Assembly (NCBI RefSeq): GCF_000189635.1
Contig: NW_002476421.1
Span: forward strand, 217,954 to 281,953
Direction of reading: 5' to 3'
DNA: 64,000 nucleotides
Source of the DNA: Tetrahymena thermophila SB210
Taxonomy: Eukaryota; Ciliophora; Oligohymenophorea; Hymenostomatida; Tetrahymenidae
Made by a program: the position numbers and the translations under genes. The notes beneath the pieces were generated by a model. The model worked only from the letters and a program-made list of their open reading frames with translations, did no database searches and was not told the DNA's origin. Positions 1 through 12,957 of this stretch are shown in pieces. Each line of letters opens with the position of its first letter. The first letter of the stretch is position 1.

Positions 1-2
1 AA

Positions 3-413
3 ACTTTTAAGCAAAATGATAACAAATAATAAGATGATGTTAGCAAAAAAGATCAATAAATAAAGAAATTAATTCTTTAAAATAAATCAAATTAAAGTAG
101 AAAAAAGGTAAGAATAATCTAATAATAAACTGGAAAACTAATCGAAAATAAAAAAATTCCAATCAAATAAATAACACTGTAAGATAATAGTCTATTTTAA
201 GATGATCTAAGTACTGAAATTTCGCCTAGATCCAATCTAATTTAAAATGAAAGAAAAACTGAACAATAATATTAAATTTCTGAACTTAATCAAAATCAAA
301 TTGATAAAAAAAATGAACATATTAGCTTGATTCAAAATTTAAGATAGTAAAGCGTTACAAATGCAGCTTCTTCTGTTATTTCTTATTTGAAATAAATAAT
401 ATCCAACCATTGA
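3..413 (+). CDS. 3' end of an unidentified K/N/Q-rich protein (partial)
   Basis: An open frame enters from the left edge and runs 136 codons to a TGA at 411-413 with TAA/TAG read as Gln. The product is polar and low in complexity (Lys, Asn, Gln, Ser), with a more ordinary C-terminus ending SYLKQIISNH. No domain is recognisable and no membrane segment is visible. With only one stop codon, open frames of this length can arise by chance in such AT-rich DNA. The mix of Pro, Arg, Ala and Val codons near the end and the clear AT-rich spacer after the stop favour a real last exon. The 5' part lies outside the window. Function unknown. Confidence 0.45.
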
Positions 414-2544
414 TATTTATTTATTGTCTTTATGAGTGGTATGTGTGACTTATTCATAAATAAGTAAACATTCATCAGCAAAAAATAATAATCAGCTAGT
501 GATTTTTAGCTTCTTTAACAAAGCAACTAAGAAAAATTGATAAAACACCTGAAAAACAAACTAATTAAAAATCTGTGGAGATAACGCAATTAGTTTCTAT
601 AATATATATATATAATATTATTGAGTTAATCATTAATTTAATTTATTAATTTTGCTTAATTTATTTTTACAATTTCTTATTTATACTAACAATTTAATAC
701 TAGATAAACTTAACTTTTTAACATAAAATTATTTATAATTGTTATCATTTTAATTTAAAATGAGTCTCATCCTCTTTGTACTAGATAACTTTTTTATATA
801 ATTTATAATACGCCAGTAATTTAATATTATTTACATAGATTTATGCGGTTGCCAATTTTTAATTCGATTAAATTAATAAGCCATAGATTATTGAGATAGT
901 AAAATTCATGGGTATATTGTCTTGAATTTATTTATTTTTTACGTATTATTTTTCGAAAAGAAAGTTGGTTACTAACTTAAATTTTATCTATAAAAAACTT
1001 AAAAAAATATAATTCGTTGTCAATAGGTTGATTAATTTGTTTGATTACCATTTTAGTTAAATATAAGAACATGTTAATAACTCGATTTTTTTTCAAACAT
1101 ATCATAGTTTTATGAATACTTTTAAAAATTTGAATATTTCATTAGATATTTTTGTTTCTTTATTTGATAGGGTTTCATTTTGTCATTAAATTTTTTTGTT
1201 TTAAGTGTTTTAATTATCTGAGTAGCTTTGCAAACAACAAATGTAATAATAAATTTTAAATATAATAATATTAGTTCCACAAAACCTATCAAATACAAAT
1301 AATTTACTTTCTTAATAATAAGATCAAAAAAGAAAAATAGATCAGAGCAAACAAAAACTAAATTAGAGTGAAATAATTCCAGTTTTTTTATTTAAATAAA
1401 CAAAATTGTTTTCATAAAAATTTCTTACCTTTCTAATTTCTCATTTATTTTTTGTAGTTGTATTTGAGTGATATTCAAAAAAGAATTTAAATTATTTATA
1501 AAAAGATTATTTTGAATAATTTTAATCTATTTATAAAATAAATAAATATTTACAAACTTATTTGTTTAATCTTTAAAATTAAATATTGAAAAAATTCTTT
1601 CAAATAAGCAATTCTTTTACCACTTTTCATGTATTTTGAAGGAAAACAAAAAATTATTTTTTTTATCCAATTAATTTATTTTATAACAAATTTTAAAATA
1701 TTTATATAAAGTATTTATTTACATACTCTAAGTTTTCATTTATTAGGATCTATTATATTATTAATGTTTAGTAATTATATTAAGTATAATTTCTGGCTTA
1801 TAACAAGATAGAATTTTATCATAAATAATTTGAGTAACTATTAAGGTATATATTACAATAAAATAAATTTAAAATACTATTTATTTATTATTTAATGAAA
1901 TTAAAATCGATTTATTTAAAAGTAATAATAAATTAATTAGTAGAATATAAATAAAATTTTATCTACAGCGAAATAACATTTCTACATATAATTTTGATAT
2001 ATTGGAGAAATTATTGTTAAAAAATAAAATATTTAAAATTTTAAAAAGTGTAAGAAAAAGATTCTGTATCAGGGTTAAATTAAATATCAAATTAAACAAT
2101 AAAACTAATTTATCATTTCAGTTTTCAATCTTATGAAAAACAAATGGCTAAAATAGCGTTTATTTTTAAAAGCAAAGAAGTAATAACACAATAATTCATG
2201 GACAAAAATTAATTTATAAAAGTGATTAATTAAAGCTAAAAGGTGGTATTTGTTAGAATGAAATGTTCATTTTTTGATTTTTATGATCCTAATCAAAAAG
2301 TAAATATAGTTTTTTATATTTTGAAGAACTGATAACAATATGTATTTCTGTAAGCTTATTTTGAAAACATATTCAGGATAAATAGATGGAATTCCTTAAT
2401 TTAAATAAGTTTCAAGTTGCTTCAAAAAAAACCATTAAATTAAGTTTATAAAATTTTTAATTGAAATATAAAAGAAGTAATAAGATTTCGGAAAACAAAC
2501 AAACAAAGTCAAACACAAAAATATTCACACTACATTAAAAATAA
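414..2544. other. AT-rich intergenic region
   Basis: About 2.1 kb of very AT-rich sequence with homopolymer runs and TA-rich stretches (for example near 601-617). No frame carries recognisable coding composition, and I see no RNA gene. It separates the partial upstream gene from the cysteine-repeat membrane protein and presumably holds the latter's promoter. Confidence 0.6.
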
Positions 2545-5500
2545 ATGAGTGAATTATTGATATTTAAAATAGCGTTAGTTGCAGTGATAGCGATAAATTT
2601 CTAAACAATTTTATGTCAACCAACTGTTTAGATAAATAATCTAAACAATAATTCAATAAGATCTATTGCTTTTCTAAATTAAAATACTTACATTGTCTGT
2701 ATAGATTTCATCAAATTATAAGGTTTCTTTTATTTATCTTTTACTTCTTTTATCAACCTATCTATCTGTCAAATCTAAAAATAAAAGCTTGGTCTATTTA
2801 GCCACCTTCTTCATCTTAGAATATAGCAACTTCGAATATTCCCTGTTAATCAATTGTAAGAATAGACGTAAGAAATCATTCAATATGAAACTAAATAGAA
2901 ATTAATTCTATGCTTTAAAAAATAAGGATTAAAGATTCGCAGGAGGGCTTAATAAGTTAGAAAGTAAGAAAGAATTAATATTTTTAAAATAAGAAATATT
3001 AGATATATATTCAATCTCTAAATTAATTTTTAGTATATATCTTGTAAGGAAATCAGATAATATCATAAAATAGTATTGCTTTTACTAATGTTAGTTATTT
3101 CTAAAGGCTTTCTGATCAACATGTAGAATATTTTTTTATTTTTGATGATCTATTTATATTATTTTAAAAAAATTTTTAAAGGTACTCGCAAGTAATAGCT
3201 AATACATGAGAAGTAAAATTATTAGAACAATCATCAAATAGAAGCTAATCTTTTTATTTATGTTTAATTAGTATACAATGTCAGTGATCTTAGCCAACCT
3301 TAATCATTTGGTTGCAATTCTTATTAAACTACTGGTCTATTTTACGATGAAGTATTTTAATAATTTGGTTTAAAAAATAAATAGTTTTTAACTTTTCTAT
3401 TAAAATCTTTTATTAATATATCTATCTAAGGATAACAATATTATGATTTCAGCGTGCTCAAAATTCTTAACATGTAATTCTTAAAATAAATAAATATTTT
3501 TAAAAATAATATCTCTTTTTTAATTCAAATTAGTATGGAATAAGACAAGTAAGAACATTGCTCATTAATACTCTCCCGTTGCAGTATTTGCATTATCTCC
3601 TTAAAATATTACAATTATCTAGCCATTAACCGTATATTTAATTAATATCTCAAATATTTTTATCAAATTCTTTTCTAAATCAAAAAGCCTCTAAATTAAA
3701 TGACTTTTTTGGCCTCTTTAAATGATGGCAATAAACTTACAATTTACATACTTCAGTATAAAGATAATAAACTTGAATAGTTAAAATAGATGAATTTTAG
3801 CAATACAGCAACTTTTAAATCTTTAGGCTAAGCAGTTGCAGTAATTGATTAAGGGACTCTTACTTGTATCAAATTATTCATTCATTTTTATTATTAATTT
3901 AACCATTCATAAAATGTAAATTAATAGTTTATGACTCTACTTTCACATATCTTGGAAATATTAACTAAAAATTTCTAGGTTTTGATTATCTAAAAGTAAT
4001 AACTAATTTTTTTGCTTAACAAAATTTAATAAAATAAATTTGTTTTTCAAATTTAAATTCTTTCTTTATTTATATTTATTCATCTTATAGCGAAAGTTAT
4101 AAAAGATTTTATTTTATAATATTATTGTTAATTTTTTTTTGAGTGACTTTTATTTCAAGAAAAAAAAAAAAAAAAATATTTTATTTAAAATATAGTTTTA
4201 AAATTAATTGATTCTCTATGACAACAAAAATATAATTTACAGTAAATAAATTTTGTTTTATTTGCTATTGAAATAAATAATTTCTTTATATAATCTAGCA
4301 TTTAGTGCCACATTTGATTTTTAAAAATGCATTTCACCTTGTTAAACATGCTTAGATAATGACTTTAGCAAATGCATGTCTTGTTTCCCTAACACTCTTA
4401 CTGTCAATTCAAATTTTTAATGTGTTTGTTAAGATAATTAATACATGGATACAAATAATAATTGCCTAAATTGTAACTAAAGCTGTAAAACTTGCTCTGA
4501 TTCTACTACCTGTCTAACATGCTAATAAGGGAAAGTACTTTATAAAAAATCGTGCTAAGATTAATGCCCAGATGGATATTTTTAAGATCTTAACAATATA
4601 TGTTAGTAATGCCCAAATAACTGCTTACTTTGTGACTAAACTGGTAAATGCTCTAAATGCTAAAGCAATTTTTACTTAGATCCAACTAAATAATGCTTAA
4701 ACTCTTGTCCAGATTAATATTATCCAGATAATAATAATATTTGCTAGTAATGTCTGCCAAATTGTTCTAAATGCACATCTTCAGCATAGTGTACAAAATG
4801 TATATCAAATTACAATCTATTCTAAAATTAATAGTGCTTAGCTACTTGTCCAGATAAATATTATCCAGATAATAATAATATTTGCTAGTAATGTCTGCCA
4901 AATTGTTCTAAATGCACATCTTCAGCATAATGTACGAAATGTATATCAAATTACAATCTATTCTAAAATTAATAGTGCTTAGTTGCTTGTCCAGATAAAT
5001 ATTATCCGGATAATGATAATACTTGCTAATAATGCATGGCTAACTGTTTTCAATGCAATTCTTAAACTTAATGTAGCAAGTGTTAGCCAAATTATGTACT
5101 TTCTAAAGATTTTCAGTGCATACTACCTACTTGTGCAGATTAATACTATATTGATAATAATAATATTTGCTAGCAATGCCTCTCAAATTGTTCTTAATGC
5201 TCTTCTTCAACGAATTGTAACAAGTGTTTGCCCAATTTTTATTTATACTAAAGTTCACAATGCTTAAATAGCTGCCCTGATTAGTATTATTCTGATAATA
5301 ACAACATATGTTAAGCTTGCTTATCAAACTGTTCTTAATGTACCTCTTCAACATCATGCAATAAATGTTTACCCAATTTCTATTTACTTTAAAATTCTTA
5401 GTGTTTAAATACTTGTCCAGATTAATATTATTAGGACAATGTTTAAAATAAATGCTAATAATGCTCTACAAGCTATTGTAAAAGCTGTGATAGCAATAAC

Positions 5501-7942
5501 AATTGCTTATTATGCTAAAATAATTACTTTCTAAAAGGAAATTAATGTGTTTTATCTTGTGGTCCTGGCTATTAATAATAAAATAGTTTATGTGTTGCCT
5601 GTACATCTTAAAATTGCCAAGAATGTAAAAACTAAATTGACTAATGCTCCTCTTGTTTAGTAAATTTTGATATCTTTAATAACAAGTGCATCCCAAGTTG
5701 TAATAACAATTAAATTAGAGATTAAAATGGAAACTGCATAGAAAATATTTCTTTTTAACTGGTTAGTAGAGCTAACAATTAAATCTTAGTGATATTCAAG
5801 AATAAATTCATTCTACAAGATATTTAGAAATCTTTGAAGGTTGATATTCCTGACTTACAAAATAAATTTGATTACAATATAACAACTTAAGATGAATATT
5901 CCTTTAAAATTACAATAAGCACAGATTAATAAATAAATGACACTTTAAAAGTTATGGTATCAATGAATGATCAAATAGGCAAATATTAAGAAACATAGTA
6001 ATCAATTAACATGAAGATTTAGGGGCAAGAAAAAGATAAAAATCCATCAATTACTCAGAGTTTAGAAACAGCTACTTAAGCTGTTTCTACTGCAACAATT
6101 ACAGCTATATTTCCTTTAATATTATCAGGGAATTTTTGGATGATTTCTTCTATTTTAGACATATCTTAAATAATTTACATGACTTCTTTCATTGATTTTA
6201 AGTAATTCATTTATAGTTTTTTTAAATAATTTCATCAAAACATTCATAAAAAACAATCTAAAAAGTTAAATTTATTATTAAACTATTTAGTTTTATAATT
6301 TAAGATTCATTCATTAGCTATAAATTTTAAAAATATTAAATAAAATAAAAATTAAATAATCAAGAACTTCAAATACATTAGACACGTTTTTATCATCTTA
6401 AAAAAACTTTAAAATACCCTTTCCTAACTTCTTTGAGTATATTGATCACTATGAAGAAATTGAATACGAAACCCCTCATAAAATATCAGAAAAGAATATC
6501 CAAGGCTTTTATTTGAGTAATATGGGTAAAATAACAAGATTAATTTAATTTCTAAAAATATTTTTTAAATATTAATTTTTTAGCTATTATTATCTAATTA
6601 TTACTTATTTTATTTTTTTTCATTAAAAGGCGATACAATATCTTTGATTATTATTATTTTTGCTGTAAAAATAATCTTAAGAATTCTCTGCCTTTTATTT
6701 TAATCATTTAAAGGAATAAAAAATCTTATAAGTAAAGTTGAAAGTAAGCTGTTCCCTTTCAGCTTTTTAATAGATTTAGCTTGGATAGTTTACTAAGATA
6801 TGAGTTTTTCAGTTATCTTACAATTAGATAGTATAAACATTGCAAGATATAGCGTAGAAATAATAAATTACGTTATGTTTTCTATTGGTGTTATCGGAAT
6901 AGGAATACCATTTTTGTTTGCAATTTTAATTTACAAAAATGTTAACTAGAAACTAATAAAGCATCTTACTAAAGGTTTAAATTTTAATTACTATCAAATT
7001 ACTTTATATGTAAGAAAATTCTACTATACTGTAATCATTGGAGCAATTCAAATATCTCCGTTATCTTAGATAATATTAATAATAATCTTTCATTTCATTT
7101 AACTACTAAGTATCTTTAAAATAAAACCTTATAAGAAGAATTTTTTTAATGTGAAGGATGGGTTAGATAGCTTTTTTTTCTTGATCAGTCATATCTTTGT
7201 CTTAGTTTTGTACTAAATAGATTAGGATTAAGAATCTATCATTTAAGCTTTATGCTTTGTAGTTCTTTCATCCTTTTCGTTAATAATAATATTAGAGGTT
7301 TTATCATGCTTTAAGGAAATATATTTAGAAGTTAGGAAAGTTTATCTTAAGTTTAAAAGAATGAAAAAGAAACAGCTTACAATTGTACCTCATAGTGAAT
7401 AGAAAATAAAGGAAGAAGATTAAAACTTAGAAATAAAAAGAATTTCATCTATGCTTAAAGATATTTAGAGTGCTGTTTAACAAGAAAATGTATTAAATGA
7501 TTAATCTCCAACTAAATTAGATGATTAATCCCCCTCTAAATCTGATAGCAGATAATTAATATCATTTATGGCTGAGGTAGACTCTCCTCAAAAAAGGATT
7601 TTAAGAAAGGCTAAAAGAGTGTAAGAGTAAGTCATTAAAAGTTAATCTTATAACAATTAAAGCTAAAACTGGGGAACCATCCTTAGAGTTAGTTAAAGCT
7701 AGTATGAAATATAAAATGAGCCATAATCTGCTTAAGAATCTAAACTCATTCAAACTAACAGATCTAGTTCTAATCTAATCTTAGAAGATGATAAAATTAT
7801 CTATAATAATTTTATCAATGAACTAGCTATTTAGAAAAAGTAAACATTAACAAAAAATTAAAGTATTTAAGAAGAATTAAATAATTATTAACTTGAATAG
7901 CAATTTCGTAATTATAATTAACAGAGCTGTACCAATTTATGA
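2545..7942 (+). CDS. Signal-peptide, furin-like cysteine-repeat, multi-membrane protein (multi-exon)
   Basis: Start at 2545 gives a hydrophobic signal peptide (MSELLIFKIALVAVIAINFQ). Several short exons follow between AT-rich introns; good coding patches lie near 2810-2900, 3280-3365, 3540-3620, 3690-3865 and 3925-3985, but exact joins were not all resolved. About 4320-5700 encodes tandem CxxC-type furin-like/growth-factor-receptor cysteine repeats (motifs such as NICQQCLPNCSKCTSSAQC). Next come a first hydrophobic segment (about 6090-6205), an FKIPFPNFFEY block (about 6415-6450), an intron at 6526-6629 and a last exon 6630-7942 with several membrane segments and a charged, Ser/Gln-rich tail ending at TGA 7940-7942. 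This architecture matches the large ciliate surface or endomembrane proteins with furin-like repeats; their ligands are not known. The signal peptide, repeats and C-terminus are secure, the N-terminal exon structure is not. Confidence 0.8.
4721..5443 (+). repeat. 141-bp in-frame tandem repeats coding furin-like cysteine modules
   Basis: A 47-codon unit starting at TATCCAGATAATAATAATAT recurs at 4721, 4862 and 5003, an exact 141-bp spacing. The first two copies are almost identical; the third and the later ones (to about 5440) are diverged but keep the cysteine pattern. The unit lies inside the cysteine-repeat gene and keeps its frame, so copy number can change without breaking the protein. 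Confidence 0.85.
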
Positions 7943-8799
7943 CTTAATTTATAAAATGTATGATGAAAAAATTTGCTTAAGATTAATTTATAAATTTTCT
8001 TATAATTTAGTAAAATAAATAAAATATTTCTCTCTATTCAATATTCAATAAGTCGAAAGAAAAGAAAAAGCATTTTTTATTTTTAGTATTTCATTAATGT
8101 TTTTTGTAGTATTATTAAATCTAATTTCATTTATTTTACTTTTTGATAAATAATGTGCAAATGTTCATATAAAAAGTCACCAAAACATTAAGGCCTTTTT
8201 TTAAAATTTATAAAAATTTTAGTGTTTATATTCAAGAACTATCATATATAAGAAGATCTATTGACTAAGAGACCATACGGTACATTTTTTATAAAAAGAA
8301 GATAGTTGATATAATTGTATTATGATAAATATATCTATCAATAGGTAGAGCTTTACACACTTTACCTTTTAACTATAATATAAATTAATTTAAAATTAGT
8401 GAATTATTAAAAAAATGTAAGGGTTTGGCAGAATCAAAAGTATGAGCAATATTATAATATTATTTTGATTCATACTGATAAAGATATTTTATGAAAAATT
8501 ATATATGAGTTTGATAACTAACTAACTTATATTAAATTAATATCAAAAAAAGAAAAACTAAACTAATTTTATCATATTCTATAATAATATTAAATGAGAA
8601 AAAAGTATCTGAATGATTGAATGATAATACTTAAGTATTAAGAAAATGGAATCAAAAATTTTTAAGAATTTTGAATAAGATAATTTTTTTTACTTTTGAT
8701 ATGAACAAACTAAGCATTTTAGAAGAAAAGTATTGAGACAATTAATAAGAATTGATAACATATAAATAACTTAATTTAATAAATATTTTATTTTAAAAG
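7943..8799. other. Spacer; left edge of the 7.2 kb duplication
   Basis: AT-rich, no gene seen. From roughly 8297 onward the sequence resembles that starting near 15457 (for example GGTAGAGCTTTA at 8343 and 15503), marking the left edge of the duplicated unit that holds members A/B and C/D. Confidence 0.6.
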
Positions 8800-10284
8800 T
8801 CAATTTCGCAATTTGTTATCTTAATCTCCTTTGTTTGGTTACTGTCTCATAAATTTTTCTGTCAAGTTATGAAGTTTATTGCTTTAAAAATATTAGTGAC
8901 CATAATTAGCTGGAATAGAAACTATTTTTTAAAGATAGGAAAGTACTGATTTTGCAGTTTCTTTAAAATCTTATTATCCATTTTAATTTGATATTTTTAT
9001 AGTTTTTTGGTTGATATTGCTTTACTAGCATTTAATAGAATTTTTATTATCTTTTGATTGGCTTAATCTATTATTAGATTTAGGTGAGGCATTATAGAAA
9101 CTATAATCAGTTTTAGCAGTCTCATCATTTTGGTCATCATCATTATCATCCAATAAGCTAATTTATTTGATCGGAATCATCTTATTTTACATCATCTTTT
9201 ATGCTTATTCTTAGTCAATACTGATTTTCTGTCTTCTTTTAGATTTGTATTATTACTATAATTATTTATATGATTAATTGAGTTCTTTTGCTTTTTTGTC
9301 AATTGATTTTTAAATATCTTTATATTATTATTTTTGAATTCTTTCTGATTAATTCTAAAGAAATTCATTTTACTCTCTTTAAATTTAATTGTTTTGATTT
9401 TAATTGATTTACTATTTTAATTTTGTAGAAGTAATTTTATTTTATTCTTATGAAGACATTGGTCGGTAAATTCTTTCAGTTTAACATTTTTATGTAAAAT
9501 TTTTGACATTTTGTTTATTCTGTAATTATTCCATCTTTTAATCTTTCATTTTCTTTTTCTTTTTCTGAATTTCATAATATTAATCAAGATAACTTTATTA
9601 TTACTCTAATTACTCAATTGTTATCTCTTTATTAAAATGTTAACAAAGATTTTACACTTCAAATATAGTATCTATGCGGGATACATATGTTGGTTAGTAT
9701 AGAGCAGAGCGTAATCTGTATATTTAATAAAAATCTAATTTTTCTCCTCTACAATCAACAAACTAATCAGTGTCTACGCCATTAGTCTAAAGTTAATTTT
9801 CTTACCAGATAGAGACTTCCTCTTCTGTGTCAGAATCACTTTCTAAAATATTCATTTCATGGGTTTTATTAATTAGATATTTATCTCTCAAATTTTATTA
9901 TTTATTATTATTCTTATTTTAAGGAGAAGATAATTAAAAAGAATTTTATTTGTATTAATTGAATTTCTATTTAATTAGTTAGCTTTCTTTTTAATCATTA
10001 AATCTAGGACATTATGCTTTTGGGGATTGGCAATATTAAAACTGATTACTGGAATTTAATTTATTTTAAGGACTTTGAATTTTACTCCTGTTGGAATTAT
10101 TATAAAATTAGTTTGTTTTAGATTATTCTTGCCTCGGAGAAATACTAGAGTTAAGTTTTTTATTTAGATTTTCAACTTTAAACTTTTAGACATTCTAAAA
10201 ATCAAATTTTTTCCACTAAGAAATTTGCTTAGTAGAGTTTATTGGTGAAAGAGATTCGTTTTTGCACAAGCTTCTGTTAATCAT
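8800..10284 (-). CDS. Unknown-family protein A (LDFYQIYRLRSALYQ family, intact)
   Basis: Single-exon frame of 494 codons plus TGA, start CAT at 10282-10284. N-terminal third is Ser/Asn/Gln-rich with SPxx patches. An acidic stretch ESDSDTEEEVSIWQEN comes just before the family core LDFYQIYRLRSALYQ (about residues 183-197), followed by PTYVSRIDTIFEVQ, HFNKEITIEQLEQQQSYLD and a basic, Gln-rich region. A second acidic patch (LLDDNDDDQND) and a more hydrophobic block, FKETAKSVLSYLQKIVSIPA, lie near the C-terminus. No signal peptide, membrane helix or known domain is recognised; it reads as a largely disordered soluble, perhaps nuclear, protein. It lies head-to-head with B across a 2.7 kb spacer and has a close copy, C. 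Function unknown. That several members stay intact argues it is a real gene. Confidence 0.85.
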
Positions 10285-12957
10285 ATTTAATTTTAAAAAG
10301 CTTTTTTTGATGTTAATCTTTTTATTTAATTAAATTAATTATAATGAATTTTTTCCATAAACATTTTTAAATTACTGATTGTTTAATCAACAGCTAACTG
10401 ATTTAAATGGTTATAAAATTTTATTAATATAAATTTACCAATAATTAATCTCTAGAATGATTCATAAGAATAATATTTTTGGTTCAGTAACTTTATTTTT
10501 TAGGTCAGGTATAAATAACAACAAACTCATGATTGTAATCAAAGAATTAATGATTTTATATTTGCATAATAAAATACATAGAATACTCAAAATATATTTC
10601 GATAAGTATTTAAGTAAATAACTATATTTTATTTAATAAGTAAATAATGTTAGCTGCTATATTAATAAAAAGTAATTTTGAAGAAAAATTGAGATGGTTA
10701 TAATGATTATTGATAAAAGCAAATTTTAGGTCATCGGCTAAGTTGAGATAATATATTGTTTATCTATTTTTAGATAGAATGCATCCTTAATCTTTTCTAG
10801 TTCTCTTTTCAAAAAATTTATTGATTGCAACTTTTAGCTTTAAATAATTCAACACTCAATAAAATTAGAGATTAGTGTTAGATGTAAATTTAAATAATAA
10901 TGGTTCTTGAAATTGTAATCTAAGACGAATAAGCCCAAGCTTTTGAGTTCAGAAAAAAGTATCTTTTTAGAAAAATTATAAATTTCATAATTTTGAACAA
11001 TTTTGATTTATTTTATATACAATCAAAGCGTACTTAAAAATATTTTATGAGTTTTTGAAGAGCTTTCATTTTTATTGTAAACTCAAAAATGAGAAAGTTG
11101 GTTTGTGACTATTCTAATTTAATTACTTGAATTGCTTTAATCAAAATCAATTTCTGCTAACTGACTCTTTCTTTTATTGAAAAATCAATGTTTGTTTTTT
11201 AATCACTCATTTAAAACAAAACATAACTAAATATTTTCTTTCTCAAAAATCAGAAATTTTTATTCGCACATTATTTTTCGAAATCTACCATCATTCTTCT
11301 TTTAATTAAATGAATAATTTTTCATAAAAATAATAAAGTTAAAGAAAAAATAGCTAAATATTTACCCTAACTGATTACCTCTTTTAGGCATAGCTGCTGG
11401 AGGAATCAAAGTAGTAAAATATATATCTTTATTCAATAAATAATCTAAGAAATATATATAGTTGCTTAAAATTATTTAAATATAATAATCAAAAATTTCA
11501 CCAGCTCTTGTTTTTAATTATTTCAGATAACTTTTATCAATTTTAATTGATAGATTTAAACAAATATTATTAATTATTTATCTATTGATTACTTCATAAT
11601 TTTTCTCTTAAGAGTTATTTTAGAAATTAATTTAAAAATTCACAAATAATCAATTTTCTTCGACTTTATAAAATCCAATATTGATAAATAATGAATCATT
11701 TTTTTTATTTTATCATTTTAAAAAATATTTTTTTACTTAAGTTTTCTTTAAAGTGTATTAAATATTTACAAAAGCCATAGATTTTATATATTTTATTAAA
11801 TAAAACTTAAAATAATAAATATATTTTACATTCTATTATTATAAATATAGATGTAATAATGAAAAAAGTTAAGTAATTAGTTTTTTAATATTTTTGTTTA
11901 CTTTAATTCACTAAGGAAGCTAAATACTAGTAAATTTATTAGTTATTTTATAATATTCGTATTTTGTTCAAATATTATTTTGAAATAAATATATATTATA
12001 AACAAACAATTCTTAGGATATTAATTTTGGCTTACATAAATCCTAATTGCCTTATGTAATTTAATTTATAAGAAAAAAGAAATTGTAAAAATTTTATTTA
12101 AATAATAGGAAGGTCAGTCAGTATGTTGAAAAATTATATAAGAACTTATTTAAATAATTTAATTAATATTGTTGTACCTAACTAATTTTTTAGTGAATCG
12201 CTTTTTTAAGTAATTTTTTTATGTGAATTTTAAACATGTATAAAAACAGTTTATTTTTCAATAAAAGGGTTTAAAATGTGCTTATTTATTTAAAAAACTG
12301 ATGTTTAAATCTTTTGTTCGAAGTATTATTACTTAAAATTCAATTTATACTAAGGTTCCTATTTATAACCTTTGCAATTTAAATATGCTCTTTATGCTAA
12401 CTTTAAATCCAATTAATGTTCGATAATTACTCAACCAAAATAAGCAGTCTGTTATTTAGTTAGTTAGTTATTTAAAGTTCAATGATTATAATAACAATAA
12501 TTTATTTTAGTTTTTATCTATTTTTAGCTGAACGATTGATTGTATGGTTATTAATTAACTATAATTTACACTTTAAAAAATAAAGCTGATTCATTTTTCT
12601 TATAAGTTTCTTTAAATGTTTCATCTATCTAAAAAGTAATAGATATATAAATTATTAATAAATGCATAAAAATGGTCTCAGTTATTAATCTAAAATATAC
12701 TAATTTAATACAAAAAATAGATGTCTAAAATGATTAATTTTACTTTTATTTTGTTTATAGCTTAGAAAATTTAAATTTATAATCTACAATTAATTGCTTT
12801 AAGAAAATATTTTTTTATACTTATTGGTGGAAAATATATTTTTAGGTGCTTAAATTATATTTGTAAGGGTGATTAGTATATAATAAATGCTCTTTTTGTA
12901 ATAATTAAATGATTAAATAATAAAATCTAAAGTACTATAAAAAAAAGCTTAAAAATA
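10285..12957. other. Shared spacer between divergent genes A and B
   Basis: 2.7 kb of AT-rich DNA between two genes pointing away from each other, so it should hold both promoters. It aligns along its length with 17425-20131 between C and D, with many small indels. One 40-bp stretch (11374-11413) is conspicuously better conserved. No open frame with coding composition was seen. Confidence 0.6.
11374..11413. promoter_or_regulatory. Conserved island in the A/B spacer (copy 1)
   Basis: The core TTTAGGCATAGCTGCTGGAG plus flanks is almost identical to 18635-18674, while surrounding spacer has accumulated many changes, and it is richer in G+C. It could be a shared regulatory element, a short internal exon (AG before, GT after on the plus strand), a first exon on the minus strand (ATGCCTAAA then a GGTAAT donor), or part of a small RNA. 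I cannot choose between these. Confidence 0.5.

Noticed and set aside
11374-11413. Fragment of a histone H2A or spliceosomal snRNA gene
   Set aside because: A glance at GIAAGGIKV and at a TTACCT run suggested these, but neither extends beyond a few residues or bases.
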